This document shows, piece after piece, positions 1 to 5,143 of a stretch of 5,143 bases of DNA. The stretch comes from Halothiobacillaceae bacterium. Lineage in GTDB: Bacteria; Pseudomonadota; Gammaproteobacteria; Halothiobacillales; Halothiobacillaceae. The notes under the pieces were generated by a model. That model did no database searches and was not told where the DNA came from. It saw nothing but the letters and a program-made list of their open reading frames with translations. A program made the position numbers and the translations under genes. The stretch is taken from the NCBI GenBank assembly GCA_011380105.1, contig DRZW01000036.1:1-5143 (forward strand), written 5' to 3'. The number at the start of each line of letters is the position of its first letter. Within the stretch, counting starts at the first letter, position 1.

Positions 1-1
1 C

Positions 2-2656
2 TTTCTGGTGGACCGATTTTCCGTGCTGCCGGGGGTTTCTCGAGTGCGCGTTGGTGGCGGGTTGGAATATGCCATGCGCATCTGGCTGGATCGTACTGCC
101 TTGGCTGCTCATAATTTAACCCCAGCAGATGTCGAATCGGCCCTACGTTCCGAAAACGTGGAGTTGCCCGGTGGGCAGATTGAATCTGCCGAACGGCAGT
201 TTGTGGTGCGCTTACCGCGTGGTTTTTCTCAGCCTGAGGAATTTGAATCCATCGTGGTTAGCCGTGGCGAGAACAACCACCCCATCCGCTTACGTGATAT
301 TGCTCGGGTGGAATTGGGTGTGGTGGAAGAGCGCACTTTGTTTCGGGGTGATGGCGTCACCCGGGTTGGGTTAGGCATAGTGCGCCAATCCACCGCGAAC
401 GTCATGGAGGTGGCTAGCGCCGCCCGCGCGGAGGTGGACTATCTGCAGGATCGCCTGCCCGATGGCATGAGCCTAACGGTGATCTATGATGCCTCTATCT
501 TTGTGCAGACAGCCGTCAAACAGGTCATTATGACCTTATTCATCACCATCGGCCTAGTTGTGGTGGTGATTTATTTATTTATCGGGAATCTACGCACCAC
601 CCTGATTCCGGCGATTACCGTACCGATTGCCCTAATCGGCGCGTTTACCGGGCTGGCTTTATTTGGCTTTACCATCAATCTATTAACCCTGCTGGCACTG
701 GTTCTGGCGATTGGTCTGATTGTAGATGATGCTATTGTTGTGTTGGAGAACATCAACCGACGCATCCAGCAATACGGCGAAACCCCACTGGTCGCTGCTT
801 TTTACGGCACCCGGCAGATCGCATTTGCCGTGGTGGCCACCACCTTAGTGCTAATCGCCGTGTTTGTACCCCTAGCTTTTATAGAAGGCGATTTGGGCCG
901 TCTTTTTACTGAATTTTCCATCACGCTGGCGTTTGCGGTGCTGCTGTCGAGCATCGTTGCTTTAACCCTGACCCCAATGATGGCCTCAAAAATCCTCAAA
1001 GAAAAACAGAAAGAAGGCCTGTTCTTAAGATTTGTAAACCTTAGCGTGGCTGGTATGCAGGCTGTTTACCGGGTGCTATTGGGTTGGGCATTGCGTCTGC
1101 GCTGGCTGGTCGTGCTGGGGTTTGTCGCGGCTATTGGTGCGACCTACTGGTTTGCCCAGCAACTGCCGAATGAATATGCGCCGCGTGAAGACCGGGGCAG
1201 CTTTTTTATCTTTGTATCTGCTCCGGAAGGGGCCAGCTTTGAATACATGCGCGATTACATGGATGAAATTGAAGCCCGTCTGCTCCCCATGCTTGATGAT
1301 GGCGAGGTTGCGCATTTCATGATTAGCAGCCCGCGTGCCCTTGGTAATATTGAAAATTTCAACAGCGGCTTTGTAGTCGTCATCCTCGAAGACTGGAATC
1401 AACGTCGCAGTGGTTTTGAGATTATGAAAGAGGTGCGCCAAAAGCTGGTTGATTTACCCGGCGTGCGTGCTTTTCCGGTGATGCGCCAAGGCTTAGGCCA
1501 GCGGGTGGAATCACCGGTGCAATATGTATTGGGCGGTGGAACCTATGAGGAAATCGCCGCTTGGCGTGATCAGCTATTTGCGCACATCCGTGAAGATAAC
1601 CCCAGACTGCTCAACCTTGATTCTGATTACAAAGAAACTCAGCCCCAGCTATTTGTGGAAATTGACTACGAGCGTGCAACCGCGTTGGGTGTGCGTATTT
1701 CAGAAATTGGTCGCACCATGGAAACCCTACTTGGTGGGCGTAGTGTGACTACCTATGTGGATGACGGTCAGGAATATGATGTGATTATTGAAGGCGAGCG
1801 CGCATTGCAGCGCAGCCCGGATGCCATCAATAGCATCTACGTGCGCTCAGAAACTAGTGGTAATTTAATCCCATTAAGCCAACTGGTAACCGTGATCGAC
1901 CGGGCCGGACCGGCTACTCTAAACCGCTTTGACCGCATCCGTGCCATCACCATTAGTGCCGATCTTGCCGACGATTATACACTTGGCGAAGCGTTGGCTT
2001 ATCTGGATCAAACCGTGGCCGATATTCTGCCCGCCGAGGTGCAAACCGATGTCAAAGGAGCCTCACGCGATTATCTGCAGGCTAGTGGTGAGACCGCTTT
2101 TCTGCTGATTATGGGCGCGCTGATTGTATTTTTGGTACTTGCCGCGCAATTTGAAAGCCTGGTGCATCCATTCGTGATTATGCTCACCGTGCCCCTGGCG
2201 ATTATCGGTGCACTGGCGGGTTTGTACTACAGCGGTCAGTCGTTAAATATCTACAGCCAGATCGGGCTGGTGATGTTGATGGGTCTGGCGGCGAAAAATG
2301 GCATTCTAATTGTGGAATTCACTAACCAGCTTCGCCAGCAACAACGCAGCTTCCGTGATGCGCTGATTGAAGCTAGTGTCCTGCGGCTGCGCCCGATTGT
2401 TATGACCAGTGTCACCACCATGGCAGGCACCATCGCCTTAATCGCCTCCAGCGGTGCCGGGTCAGAAAGCCGTTTTGTGATTGGTATGGTGATCTTAACC
2501 GGTGTTGCCAGCTCCATGATTCTGACCCTGTTTGTCATTCCGGTCGCATACGATATTCTTGCTCGTCGCACCAAAACACCCGGTGCGGTGGCACGGCAGT
2601 TAGCCGAAGAAACCCAGCGCATTGACAGCGTTACTCGCAATAACCAGAGGGCATAA
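2..2656 (+). CDS. RND multidrug efflux permease, AcrB/HAE1 family (5'-partial)
   Basis: This is the inner-membrane, proton-driven pump subunit of a tripartite efflux system that works with a periplasmic adaptor and an outer-membrane channel. The frame is open to the left edge. The GTG at base 8 is an internal codon, because the sequence there aligns to the middle of the AcrB porter domain. Numbering residues from that GTG, the TM4 motif GLIVDDAIVVLEN carries the proton-relay aspartates D240/D241, which match AcrB D407/D408, so about 165 N-terminal residues are missing. The second half has LPNEYAPREDRG (about 387), the TM10 lysine K763 in GLAAKNGILIVEF (AcrB K940) and the RLRP arginine R795 (AcrB R971), so the proton relay looks intact. 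Hydrophobic segments lie near 172-193, 197-220, 222-247, 273-292, 301-322, 366-383 and 695-850. The soluble loop between them, about 385-690, is the second porter/docking region. The C-terminus is complete and overlaps dnaQ by one base. Substrate cannot be inferred; the adaptor gene is probably upstream of the window. Confidence 0.96.
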   Translation, partial: FLVDRFSVLPGVSRVRVGGGLEYAMRIWLDRTALAAHNLTPADVESALRSENVELPGGQIESAERQFVVRLPRGFSQPEEFESIVVSRGENNHPIRLRDIARVELGVVEERTLFRGDGVTRVGLGIVRQSTANVMEVASAARAEVDYLQDRLPDGMSLTVIYDASIFVQTAVKQVIMTLFITIGLVVVVIYLFIGNLRTTLIPAITVPIALIGAFTGLALFGFTINLLTLLALVLAIGLIVDDAIVVLENINRRIQQYGETPLVAAFYGTRQIAFAVVATTLVLIAVFVPLAFIEGDLGRLFTEFSITLAFAVLLSSIVALTLTPMMASKILKEKQKEGLFLRFVNLSVAGMQAVYRVLLGWALRLRWLVVLGFVAAIGATYWFAQQLPNEYAPREDRGSFFIFVSAPEGASFEYMRDYMDEIEARLLPMLDDGEVAHFMISSPRALGNIENFNSGFVVVILEDWNQRRSGFEIMKEVRQKLVDLPGVRAFPVMRQGLGQRVESPVQYVLGGGTYEEIAAWRDQLFAHIREDNPRLLNLDSDYKETQPQLFVEIDYERATALGVRISEIGRTMETLLGGRSVTTYVDDGQEYDVIIEGERALQRSPDAINSIYVRSETSGNLIPLSQLVTVIDRAGPATLNRFDRIRAITISADLADDYTLGEALAYLDQTVADILPAEVQTDVKGASRDYLQASGETAFLLIMGALIVFLVLAAQFESLVHPFVIMLTVPLAIIGALAGLYYSGQSLNIYSQIGLVMLMGLAAKNGILIVEFTNQLRQQQRSFRDALIEASVLRLRPIVMTSVTTMAGTIALIASSGAGSESRFVIGMVILTGVASSMILTLFVIPVAYDILARRTKTPGAVARQLAEETQRIDSVTRNNQRA
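2646..2651 (+). promoter_or_regulatory. Ribosome binding site of dnaQ, inside the end of the RND gene
   Basis: AGAGGG lies 4 bases before the ATG at 2656, within the last codons of the efflux gene. Together with the TAATG stop/start overlap it fixes the dnaQ start and suggests translation of dnaQ by reinitiation or coupling. No space is left for a separate intergenic promoter. Confidence 0.65.
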
Positions 2657-3360
2657 TGACTTATCGCCAAATCGTGATGGATACCGAAACCACTGGCATG
2701 CCGGTGGAAGAGGGCCATAAACTGGTAGAAATCGGCGCCGTTGAGCTGATTGATCGCAAAATCACCAAAAGCACCTTCCATAAATACATCAACCCCGAAC
2801 GGGAAGTGGACGCCGGGGCACTAGCCGTGCATGGGCTGGATAACCGCTTTTTGGAACAGCATCCGGTATTCGCACAGATCGCCGATGACTTCATAGATTA
2901 CATCCGCGGCGCTGAACTGATTATCCACAATGCCGATTTTGATTTAAGCTTTCTCAACGCCGAATTGACCGCACTGGGTAAACCACCGGTAGAACAAATC
3001 GCCGCCGGTGTGATTGATTCGCTAAAAATCGCCCGGGATAAACACCCCGGTCAGCGCAACAGCCTAGATGCGTTATGCCGACGTTATCACATTGATAATA
3101 GTGAGCGTACCCTGCATGGCGCCTTGCTTGATTCGGAAATTCTGGCCGATGTATATTTAGCTTTAACCGGTGGGCAATGGGATTTAAGTTTAGATCAGAA
3201 CGTTGATAGCGAAGGTGAAAACAGCAGCAGCTTTACCCGACTGACAGCCGAACGCCAAGCGCTCAAAGTCATACAACCCAACGAGCAAGAACGCCAAGCC
3301 CATCAACAGTACATCGAAACCCTGCGGAAAAATCACCCCGACTACCAGTGGTTACGCTAA
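2656..3360 (+). CDS. dnaQ: DNA polymerase III epsilon subunit, 3'-5' proofreading exonuclease
   Basis: DnaQ removes misincorporated nucleotides as part of the replicative polymerase core, bound to the alpha subunit. At 234 aa it is close to the 243 aa of E. coli. All DEDDh catalytic residues are visible: D9 and E11 in DTETTG (Exo I), D96 in HNADFD (Exo II), and H154 and D159 in HGALLD (Exo III). Other hallmarks are EGHKLVEIGAVE (19-30), LAVHGLD (56-62) and RNSLDALCRRY (134-144). Immediately after the exonuclease domain, QWDLSL (174-179) sits where E. coli DnaQ has its beta-clamp-binding hexapeptide. A hydrophilic linker (about 180-195) leads to a C-terminal tail ending in QWLR, the part known in E. 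coli to contact the alpha subunit. The start overlaps the stop of the upstream efflux gene. The usual gammaproteobacterial neighbour rnhA is not next to it here. Full-length, and very likely the housekeeping copy. Confidence 0.97.
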   Translation: MTYRQIVMDTETTGMPVEEGHKLVEIGAVELIDRKITKSTFHKYINPEREVDAGALAVHGLDNRFLEQHPVFAQIADDFIDYIRGAELIIHNADFDLSFLNAELTALGKPPVEQIAAGVIDSLKIARDKHPGQRNSLDALCRRYHIDNSERTLHGALLDSEILADVYLALTGGQWDLSLDQNVDSEGENSSSFTRLTAERQALKVIQPNEQERQAHQQYIETLRKNHPDYQWLR

Positions 3361-3371
3361 AACCATTTAAC

Positions 3372-3400
3372 ACGCCCCCATCAAACCCGATAAGGGGCGT
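3372..3400 (+). terminator. Possible weak terminator or hairpin after dnaQ
   Basis: ACGCCCC (3372-3378) pairs perfectly with GGGGCGT (3394-3400), giving a 7-bp GC-rich stem with a 15-base loop, 11 bases after the dnaQ stop. It could end the efflux-dnaQ transcript or protect its 3' end. There is no run of T after it on either strand and the loop is large, so it is not a classical intrinsic terminator. Confidence 0.35.
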
Positions 3401-3420
3401 TACACCCGGCGATCAGTTCA

Positions 3421-3467
3421 AATAGCATTCGTAGAAATTGCCCTTTGCCTGTTAAATCAATAGCATT
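3421..3467. repeat. 9-bp direct repeat AATAGCATT upstream of the sodium channel
   Basis: AATAGCATT occurs at 3421-3429 and again at 3459-3467, 38 bp start to start. With a one-base shift the similarity extends on both sides (TCAAATAGCATTCG against TCAATAGCATTGCG). The second copy overlaps the candidate -10 element. This could be a pair of regulator sites or chance; no known regulator is recognised. Confidence 0.35.
3438..3466 (+). promoter_or_regulatory. Candidate sigma70-type promoter for the sodium channel gene
   Basis: TTGCCC (3438-3443) and TAGCAT (3461-3466) are separated by 17 bp, and each matches the consensus at 4 of 6 positions. Transcription would start near 3473, leaving a leader of about 27 bases. 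The match is modest, and the channel may instead be expressed by read-through from dnaQ. Confidence 0.3.
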
Positions 3468-3499
3468 GCGCTTTAATTTCACCTAATCCTTAAAAAACT

Positions 3500-4363
3500 A
3501 TGAACCAAACTGCGAACCAGAACCGCTCCCTGCGCCAGCGCGTGGCTGATTTCGTCGAATCCAAGCGGATCCAGAAACTGATCGTGGTGTTGATCTTAAT
3601 CAACGCCGTGATTCTAGGTCTGGAAACCTACGAAACCCCCATGGCGGTGGCCGGGCCCTACCTAATCGGCCTGGATAAAATCATCCTCGGCGTGTTTGTG
3701 ATCGAAATTTTGCTCAAACTGTTTGCGCATCGCTTAAGTTTTTTCAAAAACCCCTGGAATGTATTCGACTTACTCGTTGTTGGCATCGCCCTAATCCCCG
3801 CATCCGGCCCGTTTGATGTCCTGCGAGCATTACGTTTACTGCGCCTGATCTCAATGATGCCCAAACTGCGCTTTATCATGCGCGCATTAATCACCGCCAT
3901 TCCCGGTATTGCTGCGATCGCGTTTTTGCTGATCGTTATTTTCTACGTATTCGCCATTATTGCCCACGGCTTGTTCCACCAAACCCACCCGGAATGGTTC
4001 GGCAGCCTACAAGCCACACTTTACACCTTATTCCAAGTCATGACCTTAGAAAGCTGGTCCATGGGCATTTCCAGACCGATAATGGAAGAACACCCTTGGG
4101 CGGGTCTGTTTTTTGTAATTTTTATCCTCATTGCCACATTTACCATGCTTAACCTGTTTATCGCCCTGATCGTCGATGCCATGCAGAACCTGCAAGACGA
4201 ACACGACGTAAAAGAGGAACAGATGATCAAAAACACCGTCCATGAAGAGGCCGAACCTATCGTCGATGACACCCAAGCCCTGCGTCGCGAAGTACAAAAC
4301 CTGCGCTCCGAAATCCGCGCCCTACACCAATTGCTATCCGAACGTGGTAATGATGAAAAGTAA
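3500..4363 (+). CDS. Bacterial voltage-gated sodium channel (NaChBac/NavAb family)
   Basis: A six-helix subunit that should assemble as a homotetramer in the inner membrane and conduct Na+ on depolarisation. It has 287 aa, slightly longer than NavAb (~267) and NaChBac (274). S1 is about 25-42 (N35, E42), S2 56-77 (F66, E69), S3 87-100 (D90), S4 105-117 (R109, R112, R115), S5 134-157, pore helix 170-182, selectivity filter TLESWSM at 182-188 with the key E184, and S6 200-228 with gate residues I224 and M228. An acidic neck (230-257) leads to a coiled coil with heptad positions L261, V265, L268, I272, L275 and L279, as expected for the family's four-helix C-terminal bundle. Relative to NavAb numbering the offset is 10 up to S4 and 7 after it, so S4 is three residues short and has three arginines. 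An in-frame TAA at 3491 makes the ATG at 3500 the first possible start; no clear Shine-Dalgarno precedes it. Transcribed with, but separated from, dnaQ. Confidence 0.96.
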   Translation: MNQTANQNRSLRQRVADFVESKRIQKLIVVLILINAVILGLETYETPMAVAGPYLIGLDKIILGVFVIEILLKLFAHRLSFFKNPWNVFDLLVVGIALIPASGPFDVLRALRLLRLISMMPKLRFIMRALITAIPGIAAIAFLLIVIFYVFAIIAHGLFHQTHPEWFGSLQATLYTLFQVMTLESWSMGISRPIMEEHPWAGLFFVIFILIATFTMLNLFIALIVDAMQNLQDEHDVKEEQMIKNTVHEEAEPIVDDTQALRREVQNLRSEIRALHQLLSERGNDEK

Positions 4364-4373
4364 GGAGCAGGCT

Positions 4374-4407
4374 TTGCGCTTGCCCCGAATTGCGCTATCA
4401 TGCGCGC
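4374..4407 (+). promoter_or_regulatory. Stable-RNA promoter of tRNA-Pro
   Basis: TTGCGC (4374-4379) is followed after 16 bp by TATCAT (4396-4401), a 5-of-6 match to the -10 consensus. The next six bases are all G or C (GCGCGC, 4402-4407). Such a GC-rich discriminator is characteristic of tRNA and rRNA promoters under stringent (ppGpp) control. The predicted start near 4408 leaves a short leader of about 7 bases before the mature tRNA. The promoter fills the gap after the channel stop codon. Confidence 0.72.
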
Positions 4408-4414
4408 AACTAAA

Positions 4415-4491
4415 CGGAGTGTAGCGCAGCCTGGTAGCGCACCTGCCTGGGGGGCAGGTGGTCGGGGGTTCAAATCCCTCCACTCCGACCA
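4415..4491 (+). tRNA. tRNA-Pro, anticodon GGG
   Basis: A full cloverleaf of 77 bases including the encoded CCA. The acceptor stem CGGAGTG (4415-4421) pairs over 7 bp with CACTCCG (4481-4487), the discriminator is A4488 and CCA is 4489-4491. The D stem is GCGC (4424-4427 with 4437-4440). The anticodon stem CCTGC/GCAGG (4442-4446 with 4454-4458) encloses a 7-base loop with GGG at 4449-4451, which reads CCC and CCU. The variable loop is TGGTC. The T stem (4464-4468 with 4476-4480) encloses TTCAAAT and contains one G-U pair. G37 next to the anticodon is normal for tRNA-Pro. It corresponds to E. coli proL by anticodon. Small reading frames that cross it are translation artefacts. Confidence 0.98.
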
Positions 4492-4503
4492 AATAAAATC
4501 ACC

Positions 4504-4531
4504 AAAAGGCCACCGATTGGGTGGCCTTTTT
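4504..4531 (+). terminator. Rho-independent terminator of tRNA-Pro
   Basis: GGCCACC (4508-4514) pairs with GGTGGCC (4520-4526) around a 5-base loop and is followed by five T. The AAAA before the stem extends it by A-T pairs. It lies 13 bases after the tRNA 3' end. The reverse strand also reads as a hairpin followed by TTTT, so it may act in both directions and stop transcripts of the convergent gene on the right. Confidence 0.9.
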
Positions 4532-4744
4532 GCTGATCATGAATCCAAGGTGGCTATCGACGTCAGAACTTGCCAGAGCAAACCGGCGGCGATTCGAGCC
4601 GCCCGGCAGGTTGCGGAGCTTTCCCGGCGTTATCAGTCACAGTTGGCGAGTTGCGAGGGTGATTTTCAGTGCCGGCGCTTCTACCAAATCTGGCCGTTTT
4701 GTACGAAATAACAACAGCGCTAATGCTAAAAGCCTGAAGTTGTC
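4532..4744. other. Gap of 213 bp without a credible gene
   Basis: Short open frames exist on both strands, but their translations are rich in Arg, Ser and Pro, resemble no family I recognise, and in two cases start inside the tRNA or terminator. No ribosome binding site supports any of them. The only structure noticed is an imperfect hairpin at 4581-4612: GGCGGC (4585-4590) with GCCGCC (4598-4603), and an outer AACC/GGTT pairing. Confidence 0.5.
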
Positions 4745-5143
4745 CTACAGCCATCGCGGCACATTTTGACAGTAGGTTTGATAGCTTTCACCGAATAGCG
4801 TGGACAGAATGCGCTCTTCGGTGGGAATTTGCACCCGGTTGGTATACCAGATAAAGGCGGCGACAACTAAAATGCCCAATAGCTGCCCAAACCAGAACAC
4901 CATGCCGATGAGAATGATGGCATCAGCCAAATAAATTGGGTTGCGGGTGCGCTTGAAAATACCGTGGGTAACCAAATTTTTACTGCGCTCGGGCGTTAGT
5001 GGGTTGATGGTGGTTTGTGCGCGAGACATGCTGAAGGCAGCACTAAGCATGATTAACAAGCCGATCAAAAACAGCATCAAACCCGAGCTGCTCTGGCCGG
5101 GTATGCTTATTTGGCCGACGGGCAAATGGCGCTCACCGTAGTA
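4745..5143 (-). CDS. Isoprenylcysteine methyltransferase/PEMT-like membrane protein (5'-partial)
   Basis: This is the C-terminal part (132 visible residues) of a small integral-membrane methyltransferase-like protein of the ICMT/PEMT superfamily. The frame stays open to the right edge, reading YYGERHLPVG at its visible start. The TTG at 5125 is an internal leucine, so the true start is probably only a few dozen codons outside the window. Counting from the edge, a hydrophobic segment at about 20-37 is followed by TTINPLTPE (44-52), THGIFKRTRNPIYL (59-72), a hydrophobic stretch at about 74-100, an EE pair (109-110), FGESYQTY (117-124) and a terminal VPRWL. The RNPxYL motif and the EE...FG..Y..Y...RW tail form the AdoMet-binding signature of the superfamily. 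Bacterial members are mostly uncharacterised, so the substrate is unknown. It converges on the tRNA gene and probably has no functional link to its neighbours here. Confidence 0.87.
   Translation of the reverse strand, partial: YYGERHLPVGQISIPGQSSSGLMLFLIGLLIMLSAAFSMSRAQTTINPLTPERSKNLVTHGIFKRTRNPIYLADAIILIGMVFWFGQLLGILVVAAFIWYTNRVQIPTEERILSTLFGESYQTYCQNVPRWL

Noticed and set aside
2251..2781. Minus-strand open frame of 176 codons spanning the pump-dnaQ junction
   Set aside because: Both plus-strand genes are unambiguous by conserved motifs, and the antisense translation shows no family features.
4362..4424. Perfect AAGGAG Shine-Dalgarno right after the channel stop, 6 bases before a TTG that opens a 16-codon frame
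   Set aside because: The frame runs through the tRNA promoter and ends inside the acceptor and D-arm region of the tRNA, so the match is most likely chance.
4021..4473. Minus-strand open frame of 150 codons opposite the channel gene and tRNA
   Set aside because: It is a shadow of the sodium channel gene, whose family identity is clear, and its start lies within the tRNA.
4415..4491. tRNA-Pro as an integration site for a genomic island
   Set aside because: No integrase gene and no repeated copy of the tRNA 3' end is present within the window, and the downstream gap is short with a housekeeping-like gene after it.
4400..4711. Reading frame of 103 codons on the plus strand starting just before the tRNA
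   Set aside because: Its N-terminal third is a translation of the tRNA-Pro gene, a well-known artefact, and it then crosses the terminator hairpin. The remainder resembles no protein family.
5123..5125. TTG at 5125 (minus strand) as the start of the methyltransferase-like gene
   Set aside because: The frame remains open to the window edge, and the residues before it (YYGERH) run on smoothly; family members normally have an additional N-terminal membrane segment.

Overview
The window reads as ordinary chromosomal DNA of a gammaproteobacterium of moderate GC content, plausibly marine or salt-adapted. The clues are a stand-alone DnaQ of the gammaproteobacterial type, a tRNA-Pro gene with an encoded CCA and a GC-rich promoter discriminator, and a NaChBac/NavAb-type sodium channel, a family common in marine and alkaliphilic bacteria. 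The species cannot be named from the sequence alone.

Layout, left to right. Bases 2-2656 (+) hold the C-terminal ~85% of an inner-membrane RND multidrug efflux permease of the AcrB/HAE1 family, whose start lies off the left edge. Its stop codon shares one base with the start codon of dnaQ (2656-3360, +), the 3'-5' proofreading exonuclease subunit of DNA polymerase III, so the two genes look co-transcribed and translationally coupled. A 139-bp gap follows, with a weak hairpin, a 9-bp direct repeat and a weak promoter candidate. Bases 3500-4363 (+) encode a complete bacterial voltage-gated sodium channel with voltage sensor, TLESWSM selectivity filter and a C-terminal coiled coil. The 51-bp gap after it holds a convincing stable-RNA promoter that drives a tRNA-Pro(GGG) gene (4415-4491), which ends in a strong intrinsic terminator (4504-4531). 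About 210 bp with no credible gene follow. The right end holds the C-terminal part of a convergent isoprenylcysteine methyltransferase/PEMT-like membrane protein (4745-5143, -), cut by the window edge.

Functionally this is a mix of housekeeping functions (proofreading, tRNA) and membrane transport (efflux pump, sodium channel), with no sign of a mobile element, CRISPR array or defence island. The most notable point is in the channel. Its S4 voltage-sensor helix appears to lack exactly one three-residue arginine turn compared with NavAb and NavMs, leaving three gating arginines instead of four, while the pore and the counter-charges are otherwise canonical.
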